Shown here piece after piece: positions 8,871-17,098 of a stretch of DNA of 64,000 nucleotides. Numbering within the stretch: position 1 is the stretch's first letter; every line of letters begins with the position of its first letter. Below the pieces are notes generated by a model. It was not told the DNA's origin, searched no databases, and saw nothing but the letters and a program-made list of their open reading frames with translations. A program made the translations under genes and the position numbers. Origin of the DNA: CATOSP01 sp965237775 (lineage in GTDB: Bacteria > Chloroflexota > Dehalococcoidia > Lucifugimonadales > UBA3495). Location of the stretch: positions 2,852,001-2,916,000 of the forward strand of contig OZ250155.1 of assembly GCA_965237775.1 (NCBI GenBank), in the 5' to 3' direction.

Positions 8871-9715
8871 TGAGAACACGAAATCCGGACCCTCTGGCCA
8901 TGATTGTGGCAGAGGCGCTCCACCAGCGGCACAGGCCACTGGCCACCATCCTCTTCGGCTCGCGCGCCAGGGAGACCACCGCGAGGACAGCTCCGACCTG
9001 GACCTCCTCCTGGTTACCCAGGAAGAGGTGGATTTCCAGGAGCAAGGGCAGGTTTATAGGGACGCGCTGAGACGGGCAATGAGGACCTACGGGCGGGAGG
9101 CGCCAATCAACCTGTTATGGGTCACCCGGGAGCAACTTGAACAGGAGGGACAGTACGTGAACTCCTCGCCCACGCGGGCCATGCTGGAGGGGGTCGTGTT
9201 CTCCGAGCACCCCGAGCGGTACCGGAGCCGGTACGACGCCGTTGACCCGCCCACACCAGGGTACAACTGGAGCGCCTACAACGCATATCTGGCAACTAGC
9301 AGGCAGGGCCTGGACGCCATGATTATCGTCCTTCAGAGTCATGGGGGCGGAGCGGGTAGGCGGATCAGCAGCATGATGCCGGAGGTTATGGTGAGACTGC
9401 TCCGGCAGGTCCCAACCAATGCGGAATCCATGCAGTCCTACGCCCTCGAGGCCCTCCGGGACGCCCTCAAGGCAGCTATCGCGGGCGCCGGGGAGGTCCC
9501 GGGAACCAGGCAACCCCAACGGAACAGGCGGACGCACTGGGAAGGCTCGCTCCCGGCGAGGACCTGGACACCGCCATACCGCTGGAGGTGTACGAGAGGT
9601 GTGACGGCTTGATGAGCATGACGGCCGAGGAATTCGTTGGGGGGTGGAGGAGGACATCACCAGGATCAGGAGGGTGGCAATGCGCCTGAGGCGGCGGACC
9701 GGCAGACGCGCGTGA
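8871..9715 (+). pseudogene. Nucleotidyltransferase (MNT-type, polymerase-beta fold) with three apparent frame breaks
   Basis: The ATG at 8871 follows GGAGGGACAC. The frame gives LATILFGSRAR, then breaks in the GGG run at 8970-8972. Adding one G yields the classical GSRARGDHREDSSDLDLLLV, that is the G-S-x(n)-D-x-D metal-binding motif. The protein then continues through a helical region (YNWSAYNAYLATSRQGLDAM) resembling HEPN-like substrate domains. Further one-G deficits at 9490-9493 and 9639-9644 separate the coherent 3' segments ADALGRLAPGEDLDTA and VEEDITRIRRVAMRL, ending at 9715. MNT/HEPN proteins are typical toxin-antitoxin partners; here the gene is either broken or mis-assembled. Confidence 0.65.
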
Positions 9716-9797
9716 GAGACCCGGTGATCCTGCCGGACCCAGGGATGAGGCCCCAGGTCGCATGGAGACGTTTACAGGAGACACCGGCGCCTAACCC

Positions 9798-10825
9798 ATG
9801 CGCGCTATCGGGGTTGCTTCCTTCTACAGCCATCAGCTGTCTCGCAGGGGTTTGACCGTGACCGAGTTCCGGGAACGGGCAATTGAGGAAAACGGCCTCT
9901 TCGCGCTCACCGACTCGGGCGTGGATGAGAACGGGGTGGAATGGGAGGAGACCAGGTATTTCCAGGACTCCAAGGGTCTCTTGCCCCTCAGTCCGGTGGA
10001 CACCGATGCCCGTTGGCGCACCAGCCGGCCCAGCAAGCCGCCGGAACTGAACTACCAGGATAATGCCATCGTGAACCGGGGCGGCTTCATTCTCTCCCGG
10101 GGAGTCACCCATGCTTCCGAAGGGGAATGGGAAGCCTTGCCCCAGCTGCTCGAACATCTCCCCCTGCCGCCAATCTCGTTGGCGGCTGACACCGCCTGCA
10201 ATGCGGGACGACTCAGACGGGTCATCGAGGAACGAGGCATCACCGCCTATATCCCCATCCATCCCAGGCAAGAATCCAACATGGCCGCGAGAGAGGGTTT
10301 CGAGTACCGGGGAGACCATCTGGTCTGTCCCCAGGCCAAGGTGCTGAAGCAGGCCGCCTGTCACCGCCGGACCGGCAGCTACCGGTACGTGGCGCGACAG
10401 AAGGACTGCCCGGCTTGTCCGGTGAAGGAAGAGTGCCTGCCACCCAATCAGAAACGCCGGTACCTGGGGCTGACCATCTATTACCCGCCGCACCTCCAGG
10501 CCCAGGAAAGGAATCGGACTCCAGCCTTCCGGCGGGAGATGAGCCGGCGTCAGGCGGTTGTCGAGGGAATATTCGCATCATTAGACCGACTGGGGTGGGC
10601 GAAATCGCGGCCAAGGGGGTTGTGGAAGAGCCTGCCCTCGAGAAATCGGGGGTCGACTGCGAGGGATTCATGGCCTCCATCGCCCACAACCTGCTGAAGG
10701 CGCTGCGCCGGTTGGGCCACGGCGCGGGACCGCCCCAACCTGCCGATCTCGACGTCTGCGCCCGCCCACACAGGTTGGCACTCCGGGAACGGCAGTGCCT
10801 CGTTGGGCTAGCCCCAACAAGTTAG
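9798..10825 (+). pseudogene. IS1182-family transposase, 5'-truncated and frameshifted
   Basis: The frame encodes the central and C-terminal parts of an IS1182 transposase: LLPLSPVDTDARWRTS, ELNYQDNAIVN, SLAADTACNAGRL, the Cys-rich CPACPVKEECLPP segment, and the Glu-containing MSRRQAVVEGIFASLDRLGWAKS. About 200 N-terminal residues are absent. In the GGGGG run at 10648-10652 the frame is lost; one extra G restores VDCEGFMASIAHNLLKALRRLG and continues to 10825. The hairpin at 10873-10893 probably marks the IS right end. Confidence 0.75.
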
Positions 10826-10872
10826 CCTATTGAAGACCCTACCTGCCCCAGGTCCTCTTCCCCCTTTGGAAT

Positions 10873-10893
10873 ACGGCTTTTTCAACAAGCCGT
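10873..10893. repeat. Small inverted repeat at the probable right end of the IS1182 remnant
   Basis: ACGGCTT and AAGCCGT enclose a 7-base loop (TTTCAAC). A 'TTTTTCAACAAGCCGT'-type terminus is common at the ends of such elements. It could also act as a weak terminator. Confidence 0.45.
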
Positions 10894-11036
10894 CTAACCG
10901 GTAATTGACAGTGCGCGGTGGACCGACAGGCCGATACCGATTGCAAAGGAGCGGAGTCGGGCGCCGACAATATCACGAGGGGAGACAATCAGGGCAACCC
11001 CCCGCAGAACGAACACGGCGCCAGACCCGATGTACT

Positions 11037-11093
11037 GCCCCGCCGCGGGGCTGTGCCCCTCTCCGCGGCGGGCTGGTGTGGGGAGGGGAGGGG
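11037..11093. other. Strong GC hairpin followed by a potential G-quadruplex
   Basis: GCCCCGCCGCGGGGC (11037-11051) pairs with GCCCCTCTCCGCGGCGGGC (11055-11073) around a 3-base loop, with a small bulge. Directly behind it lie four G runs (11070-11072, 11080-11083, 11085-11088, 11090-11093) that fit a G-quadruplex on the plus strand. The surrounding 10905-11229 region has no confident gene. Confidence 0.5.
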
Positions 11094-11229
11094 TTGCCGG
11101 CCACGCAGGCCCCGCAGAAGCCGGGGGTGGGCCACAGTGCGGCTGAGCCGAGTCGGGGGAGGGAAAGGAGGCCCCGTAAGGACTGGGATGGACCTATCTG
11201 CGGTGGACTGTTGGGCATTGAGGTGCCCA

Positions 11230-11686
11230 TGACCCCGCAGAGTCCTCTAAAAGAATTACCCTCCACCACACGTTCCCCCTGCCACGCAAACCCCGGTCTG
11301 CCCTGGCATCACCCAAACGGGCCCTGAAGAAGAAAGCGCGCCCCAAGGTTGAACGCCCAAGGGAACCTGTCGTACAGGACAGACCCGAAGAGAAAGAAAC
11401 GGCCAAGCAACCCCAAGCTAAACAGACACCCGAACAGCGCCAGGAGTACGAGCGGGCGAGAAACCAAACGCCCGAACGCATGGAGTACAACCGGCACTAT
11501 GCCCAAGAACAGCGGCAGAAGGCCAAGGACAGCGGAAAGTGCCGGGACTGCCCCGAACCGGCCATCAAGGGCCAAACGCGCTGCTCCGCATGTGCTGAGC
11601 ACCACCGGCAGTCCCGCAGGCGCAGCGACGCCAAGCGGAGGGCCGCGGTCGAAGCCACCAAGACACCAGGAAAGGCACTTGCCTAA
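11230..11686 (+). CDS. Small basic protein with C-terminal four-Cys zinc finger; one-base deficit in a C run
   Basis: The C-terminal 68 residues (from the ATG at 11480) carry a clear zinc-binding unit: GKCRDCPEPAIKGQTRCSACAEHH, that is CxxC-x10-CxxC plus His residues, followed by a very basic tail. The upstream sequence in the same frame is coherent, Lys/Glu/Gln-rich and begins without a start codon. If one C is added to the C run at 11275-11279, the frame joins the ATG at 11230 and yields about 152 residues without interruption. I infer that this is the intended gene. It probably binds nucleic acid; no named family. Confidence 0.5.
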
Positions 11687-11725
11687 GGTATCACGAATTG
11701 ATACTCTGCGTCCCAGAGACCCATA

Positions 11726-11962
11726 ATGCCAACCGTAGTGATAGAGGGGCGGTTCCGCTTCGTCATCAACACAAGGGAAAACAGGTTCGAACCGCCTCAT
11801 GTGCACGTCTGGGTCGACAGTCAGGACACATGCCGTATCAACCTGCTCAGCGGGACATTCATCGAAAGGCCACCGCCCGGCACCCACCGGGACATCATGG
11901 AGGCATACAGGAGAAACTCCCAGCTCATCAGGGAAATCTGGGAAACAGTACACGGGGAGTAG
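11726..11962 (+). CDS. DUF4160 domain protein
   Basis: This 78-residue protein opens MPTVVIEGRFRFVI and contains NRFEPPHVHVWVDSQ, the core of DUF4160. DUF4160 proteins are small, usually encoded directly upstream of a DUF2442 gene, and the pair is often listed among toxin-antitoxin-like modules; the biochemical role is not established. Here the stop is four bases before the DUF2442 start, so both are one operon. The C-terminal part (HRDIMEAYRRNSQLIREIW) is helical. Confidence 0.8.
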   Translation: MPTVVIEGRFRFVINTRENRFEPPHVHVWVDSQDTCRINLLSGTFIERPPPGTHRDIMEAYRRNSQLIREIWETVHGE

Positions 11963-11965
11963 ACG

Positions 11966-12475
11966 ATGAGCACCGTGAAGGTCGTAAACGCGGACCGGAT
12001 GATGATCGAAGTCACGGCTGGACAAGCTGGCATCGGCGCCAGCTTCGCAGACGGGTACAGCGGGACGGTCCCCTTCGGGGACATACCGGAGATTGGAGAC
12101 CGCTCCAGGTTGCACGCAGTCGAACTGCCCAACCCGTACGAAGTCATCCTGACGACCACCGACGACGAAAAGGTGGAACTCCCCTGGGACTTCGTCAGGC
12201 ACTACTGCGACCAGACCTACCGGCCAAGGATGGAACTCATCGCAGCGGAGGGACGGCAGGTCCTAGGTGCAAGAGTCCGGGCTCTCAGGGAGACCGCAGG
12301 TTTCACTCAGGACTCCCTCGCCCAAACTGCGGGCATAGGACGCGCAACGATGATACGGCTCGAGAACGGAAAGCACCTGCCGAAGCTGAGCACTCTGAAG
12401 GCGATAGCCGGCGTCTTGGAACGCCCCGTCGAAGACCTGCTTACGGGACCAGATGAGCGCCAAGAGACATATTAG
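11966..12475 (+). CDS. DUF2442 domain fused to an XRE helix-turn-helix
   Basis: This is a 169-residue protein. Residues 1-80 match the DUF2442 style (FADGYSGTVPFGDIP, later PNPYEVILTT). Residues 93-150 are an XRE/Cro HTH (LGARVRALRETAGFTQDSLAQTAGIGRATMIRLENGK). It follows the DUF4160 gene by 3 bp. By analogy to XRE antitoxins the C-terminal HTH may bind the operon's own promoter, although no operator is evident by eye. The frame is intact and the gene looks functional, unlike most of its neighbours. Confidence 0.8.
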   Translation: MSTVKVVNADRMMIEVTAGQAGIGASFADGYSGTVPFGDIPEIGDRSRLHAVELPNPYEVILTTTDDEKVELPWDFVRHYCDQTYRPRMELIAAEGRQVLGARVRALRETAGFTQDSLAQTAGIGRATMIRLENGKHLPKLSTLKAIAGVLERPVEDLLTGPDERQETY

Positions 12476-12540
12476 CGCTCCCTATCCCACTGTTGCATGT
12501 TGTCACCACGCCCGCACCCTGAAGCCAAAGCCGGTATCAC

Positions 12541-12876
12541 ATGTCTGAAGGAACAACCACCGAGGGCCAGACCCTGACCGGGCCCATGTTCAACGAGCCC
12601 ATGAGGGTGGTCATCACCAGGGTTAGCGGCGCAGGGGCCGTGACCGCCGGACTGGTGGGCCAGAACTCCGGGCAATTCCAAGAGGTCACCCTCGCAGCCG
12701 AGAACATCGCCCAGCTGAAAACTTTAGATCCCAATGCCTCATACGAAGGCGACGGGGAACTCCTCAAACTCGCACTGCAGGCCTATTCCCTGGGCATCGC
12801 CCACGAGTTCGACCCCTACTTCGGGCTCTCCATATCCCGGGTGAACCCGCTGCCCTACCAACTCGGGGCAGTCTAG
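12541..12876 (+). pseudogene. N-terminal stub of a DISARM-type SNF2 helicase (DrmD-like)
   Basis: The 111 residues match the beginning of DrmD-like SNF2 helicases: LTGPMFNEPMRVV, then LLKLALQAYSLGIAHEFDPYFGLSISRVNPLPYQL. In complete proteins this last segment is followed within a few residues by the helicase Walker A region, in a protein of roughly 1000 residues. Here a TAG ends the frame just after LGAV, and no helicase sequence is seen in the following 250 bp. The stub has its own ATG. It may be a decayed defence gene or, less likely, a retained decoy or regulatory peptide. Confidence 0.65.
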
Positions 12877-13124
12877 GCGTCAATATATGATGGACCGGGA
12901 GGAACAGCGGAGACCGTCTGAGACTGAAGGAGACCAGGGCTAGGTCTGCCTCACCCTCATCACCATATCCACCAGATGCGAATGATATCCGCGGCGGTTT
13001 AACGGGCGGACTGGCCAGTCCCATCCGCCGCGCAATAGCAGAGCGGGGACCGTAAGTAAACCGCATCCAGCTCGTTTCCGGGGACCTGGGTTCGTGAGCT
13101 CCCAATCTTCACTCCGAGGAGAAC

Positions 13125-14693
13125 ATGACTCATACGGAGAATGCGGCAATGCAGATGCTGAAATGGTTCGCCCCTATCTTTGCCGCCGGAGTGTTGACCG
13201 TGTTTGCCGCTTGCGTGTCCACCTCCACGAGCGGACCCACACTTGAACCCACGGCGACGCCGACGGGTGACTCGCCGCGGGTCCCGTCCGTTTCGACTGT
13301 CATTGGCACGCCCGTGCCTCGTTCGGATGTCGGGACGGTTTTCGCCGAGCCGTTGTCCTCCGGTCTGTCCGTTGCCGACGTGACGGAGAACGCGCTGCCC
13401 AGCGTGGTCCAAATCATCGCGGGTTCCGGCTCCGGGACGGGTTTCATCATCAACGAGAACGGGCTGACGGTCACCAACAGGCACGTAGTCGAAGGGAATA
13501 ACCGGATTGCCGTCCGGCTGGCGACGGGAGAGGAATACCAGGGCAGCGTGACCGAACGGCATCCAAGCCTCGATTTGGCCTACGTCGAGATTGACGCCAA
13601 CCGGCGTTTCACCCCCATAGCCATTGGCAACTCCGACACAATCCGCGTTGGCGAGGACGTAATCGCCATTGGTTTCCCTTTGGGCCGGTCACTGGGGCTG
13701 GAGCCTACGGTCAGCGTCGGAATCATCTCGGCCAAGCGGAACAACCGCTTGCAAACGGACGCATCTCTGAATCCAGGAAACAGCGGCGGGCCGCTGCTGG
13801 ATATGTTCGGCCAGGTCGCCGGAGTGGTTGTCTCCAGGGTGGAAACCAACAAAGCCGGAAGGCCCGTCACCGGCATCGGCTTCGCCATTCCCATCAACGC
13901 GGTGAAGTCGGGGCTTGGGGGGCAGGTTTCCCGGGCCGGCAGGGCGCTGCCCACGCCCACCCTGACGCCCTTCCCGGCGATAGGCCTGCCCCCGAACGTC
14001 GAGGCCACCAAGGCTGCGATGGACGCAGTAGACGCCCACCGGCGGCAGGTGGAGCGGGCCACCCGCACGGCCATCGAGGCACAGCAGGAAGCCGAGCGCT
14101 ACGCCGCCTCCCTGGAAGCCACCCGCATCGCCGAACTGCCCACACCAACGCCCACGCCGCTGCCGACGGCCACCCCGGCGCCGACACCTACGCCCTTGCC
14201 CACGGCCACGCCGACTCCAACGCCCACACCAACACCGGAACCCACGCCGACTCCACTACCCACGCCAACACCGCATCCACGCACGTTCTGCCAGGAATGG
14301 GAAGCCCTGGTGCTGGACTGGATAAAGCAGGGCAATAACTATCGTTATGCTGACGGGCCTGACCACCCCCAATTGGCCGCCAAGGAAGCGGCCAGGTTGT
14401 GTCTTACTGCTGCATTCCCGCTCGGCATCCTAGGAGACAGCGGGATTCCGAGCGTCGGAGATGGGCCACGCCAGCTTCTGCCGGGCAATTATGAGTACCG
14501 GCGGGAAGGAGATAAGCGTGTGCCGAAGACCTCGTTTGGGTACTGTACGTTAATCCTCAAGCAATATGAAGATAACAAGCTAACTGTGGAAATGCCTTAC
14601 GGTGAGCCATTCACTTTCCGATTCTACGAGTATCACAATAGCGTTGACTTGAGATGTGATAGGGAAGGCAACCTCTACCGCATCGGGGAATGA
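13125..14693 (+). CDS. HtrA/DegP-like (S1C) serine protease lipoprotein with Pro/Thr linker
   Basis: This is a 522-residue protein with an N-terminal hydrophobic signal and lipobox (TVFAAC, Cys30), so it is exported and lipid-anchored. The trypsin-fold domain at residues 75-260 retains the triad His120 (TNRHVVEG), Asp150 (HPSLDLAYVEID) and Ser220 (NPGNSGGPLL). There is no PDZ domain. Instead a helical segment (295-345) leads into a long T-P repeat linker (350-385) and a C-terminal domain (390-522) with several Cys. GAGGAG lies just before the ATG. A truncated paralogue lies at 24433. Probable role: surface protease, perhaps in envelope quality control. Confidence 0.85.
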   Translation: MTHTENAAMQMLKWFAPIFAAGVLTVFAACVSTSTSGPTLEPTATPTGDSPRVPSVSTVIGTPVPRSDVGTVFAEPLSSGLSVADVTENALPSVVQIIAGSGSGTGFIINENGLTVTNRHVVEGNNRIAVRLATGEEYQGSVTERHPSLDLAYVEIDANRRFTPIAIGNSDTIRVGEDVIAIGFPLGRSLGLEPTVSVGIISAKRNNRLQTDASLNPGNSGGPLLDMFGQVAGVVVSRVETNKAGRPVTGIGFAIPINAVKSGLGGQVSRAGRALPTPTLTPFPAIGLPPNVEATKAAMDAVDAHRRQVERATRTAIEAQQEAERYAASLEATRIAELPTPTPTPLPTATPAPTPTPLPTATPTPTPTPTPEPTPTPLPTPTPHPRTFCQEWEALVLDWIKQGNNYRYADGPDHPQLAAKEAARLCLTAAFPLGILGDSGIPSVGDGPRQLLPGNYEYRREGDKRVPKTSFGYCTLILKQYEDNKLTVEMPYGEPFTFRFYEYHNSVDLRCDREGNLYRIGE

Positions 14694-14748
14694 TTCACCA
14701 CGAAAGGCTATCAGGGCTGCTGTCGTGCAAGAATGGAGTGGAGACCGA

Positions 14749-14964
14749 ATGAATGGGCGTGAAGGCGAAACCATCAGGCGCATTCGAGATGCGGTATCTG
14801 GCGGGATCCTTGCGGAGCCGTTTAGCCCGCGACAGGTGAATGACGCGCTGGGGATTCACTGGGCGGGAAACTTCCTACCCAAGCATCGAGCCGGTAACCC
14901 AGGTGGCGAAACAGAGCTATTTGCGCAGGTCAGCCATCGCCCCGCTTTGTACCGCCTCAAGTAG
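14749..14964 (+). CDS. Small conserved winged-helix-like protein (71 aa)
   Basis: The ATG at 14749 is preceded by GGAGTGGAGAC. The sequence (RRIRDAVSGGILAEPFSPRQVNDALGIHWAGNFLPKHRAGN) looks like a compact alpha/beta DNA-binding unit, with 'FSPRQVNDALG' as a possible recognition helix. I have the impression of similar short proteins near restriction genes but cannot name a family. It ends at 14964 and a decayed frame follows directly. Confidence 0.6.
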   Translation: MNGREGETIRRIRDAVSGGILAEPFSPRQVNDALGIHWAGNFLPKHRAGNPGGETELFAQVSHRPALYRLK

Positions 14965-15287
14965 GGACATGGGATAGGCCCGACAGCAAGAGTTCCGGCC
15001 GGTCCGCAATCCGTAACCATTGTTGCCGAATCCTCAGTGAGTTTTCCGTCGCAGGAGTTTCGCAATTTTCTCTATCATGACAAGACCAGCTATGACCTAA
15101 TGCAGCCGTACATATCTGGGCCAGGTTCTCATCTACTCTGGCGCACGGCTGGAACTTCCATATCGGTGGATCTGCGGCTGTAGTACTGAGGCGAATACGC
15201 TCTCCCGAGTTGCGGCAGAGAGTGCTCCGAAAGATAGAAGACATGGAAGAGGCCTCATCTATTACCGGCGTGACAGGTGTTATTTGA
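14965..15287 (+). pseudogene. Decayed hypothetical gene upstream of the ankyrin lipoprotein
   Basis: A coherent protein-like frame (SVTIVAESSVSFPSQEF ... WRTAGTSISVDL) runs until about 15183. A second frame (AAVVLRRIRSPELRQRVLRK ... ITGVTGVI) finishes at the TGA 15285-15287. One missing base near 15172-15180 would join them. No start codon is obvious at the 5' end. The final TGA overlaps the TTG start of the next gene (TTGA), as in a coupled operon. No family recognised. Confidence 0.4.
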
Positions 15288-16783
15288 ATATCAAGACAGC
15301 GGCCTTGCCGGTATTGGTCGGCATAGTCACTTGGACACTGGGTCTTGGAATTGCATGTGGGGCCAGTGAAGATTCATCCCAACGAAGTGACATAAATCCA
15401 ACGAACTCGCCCTACTCATCCGCTACGGAGAGCAATAAGCCTGTGCCCCAATCCACGCCATTGCCGACCCGAATGACATCACGGCCCACTCCCGTGCCAT
15501 GGGTGTTCGAGGGGGAGACGCCACTGCACCGGGCAGCATACGAGGGCGAACCAGCGGCTGTAGAAGAACTCCTAAACCAAGGCGAATCCGTCAGCGCTAC
15601 GGCCAAGATGCGGCACCCCAATGAAGACATAACCGTCAGTCTTGTGACACCCCTGCACTTGGCGGCGATGAATAATGGGCCAGTGGTGGTCGGCCTGCTA
15701 CTCGACCAGGGCGCAGACGTCAACGCCAAGAGCGAGTCTGGTATTACGCCCCTGCACATCGCGGCTATGAATACCAATCCGGAAGTGGTCGCCCCGCTGC
15801 TGGACAGGGGGGCAGACGTCGACGCCAAGAACAATTATGACCAGACACCTCTGCATGTGGCCGTGCCGCATAGTTCTAACCTGGAGTTGGCTGACCTGCT
15901 GCTGGACAGGGGGGCAGACATCAACACCAAGGACGTTTGGGGCATCACGCCTCTGCATTTTGCTGAATTAGGGGTGGCCGAACTACTGCTGGACCGGGGG
16001 GCAGACATCAACGCCAAGGACGATTGGGGCAACACGCCTCTGCATTATGCTGAACCAGGGGTAGCCGAACTGCTGCTGGACCGGAGTGCAGACATCAACG
16101 CCAAGAACGATTCGGGCGGGACGCCTCTGCATTTTGCAGTGCAGTACGGTTCTAACCTGGAGGTAACTGCCCTGCTGCTGCACCGGAGGGCAGACGTCAA
16201 CGCCAAGGACGCTTCGGGCAACACGCCTCTGCATTTTGCAGCGCAGGATGGTTCTAACCTGGACGTAACTGCCCCGCTGATCGACAAGGGTGCGGACGTC
16301 AACGCCAAGAACGATTCGGGCAACACGCCTCTGCATCTTGCAGCGCAGGATGGTTCTAACCTGGAGGCAACTGCCCTGCTGCTCGACAAGGGTGCGGACA
16401 TCAACGCCAAGAACGATTCGGGCAGGACGCCTCTGCATTTTGCGGCCGTGAATGCCAATTTGGAAGTGGCCGCCTTGCTGCTAGACCGGGGTGCAGACGT
16501 CGACGCCAAGAACCACTATAGCCAGACTCCCCTGCATCGTGCGGTGGAGATTCTCTATGTGGAGAGGCAGGTAATCCAGAATGACGGAAGCGGGACACCC
16601 CAGCATGTGCCGTTGGGTAATCCCGATCCGGCGATGGTTGAGACGACGGCTGAATTGTTACTGAACCGAGGTGCAGACGCCCACGCAAAGGATGCTGCTG
16701 GCGAAACACCGTGTCAACTGGCCAGGGAGAGGGAAGGTTTCTTCTTCGACACCCAATTCGTCAACCGTATGTGCTCCCCTTAG
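15284..16783 (+). CDS. Lipoprotein with about twelve ankyrin repeats
   Basis: This is a 499-residue protein starting at a TTG preceded by AGGTG. A hydrophobic signal ends in the lipobox GIAC, then a Ser/Thr/Pro linker to about residue 75. From there to the C-terminus the sequence is a run of ankyrin repeats of roughly 33 residues with the consensus 'NTPLHFAA...LLLDKGADINAK'. Several neighbouring repeats are almost identical (16080-16500), indicating recent duplication. Ankyrin arrays bind proteins; a cell-surface or periplasmic binding role is inferred from the lipobox. Ankyrin-rich secreted proteins are frequent in symbionts, but host interaction cannot be deduced here. Confidence 0.8.
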   Translation: MNIKTAALPVLVGIVTWTLGLGIACGASEDSSQRSDINPTNSPYSSATESNKPVPQSTPLPTRMTSRPTPVPWVFEGETPLHRAAYEGEPAAVEELLNQGESVSATAKMRHPNEDITVSLVTPLHLAAMNNGPVVVGLLLDQGADVNAKSESGITPLHIAAMNTNPEVVAPLLDRGADVDAKNNYDQTPLHVAVPHSSNLELADLLLDRGADINTKDVWGITPLHFAELGVAELLLDRGADINAKDDWGNTPLHYAEPGVAELLLDRSADINAKNDSGGTPLHFAVQYGSNLEVTALLLHRRADVNAKDASGNTPLHFAAQDGSNLDVTAPLIDKGADVNAKNDSGNTPLHLAAQDGSNLEATALLLDKGADINAKNDSGRTPLHFAAVNANLEVAALLLDRGADVDAKNHYSQTPLHRAVEILYVERQVIQNDGSGTPQHVPLGNPDPAMVETTAELLLNRGADAHAKDAAGETPCQLAREREGFFFDTQFVNRMCSP

Positions 16784-17098
16784 CGCGCTTTTGCCCGACC
16801 CCACATGCAACTTTGGTCCTTCTCACATCTTGGGTATCTCGAAACCGATACAGCCTGTGCCTCCCCCCAGCGATAGGAAGATTGGGGGATTTCCCTCCGG
16901 GGCTCTACCCGGAGCGCCTCCCGCCCAGGGAATGCGAGAACGCTCCTGCAACACCCAACAGCGGACCCAGATGCCCCGTGGCGGCACTTCGCCGCGCTGG
17001 AGGAGCCGAAGTCTTGGTCGAGGATGTACGGGAGTTTTCCAGTCCGCTTAGATCAGGCACTCAGCCCTGACTCATGCCTGTTCTCAGGAGAAATAGAG
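16784..17098. other. Intergenic region with a hairpin
   Basis: No gene seen. CTCCGGG (16895-16901) and CCCGGAG (16908-16914) form a 7-bp stem around a 6-base loop but are not followed by a T run, so termination is only possible. A second small stem lies at 16981-16995. Confidence 0.4.

Noticed and set aside
10905..11229. RNase P RNA or tmRNA
   Set aside because: Conserved sequence blocks of these RNAs (for example GAGGAAAGTCC or the tRNA-like end) are missing.
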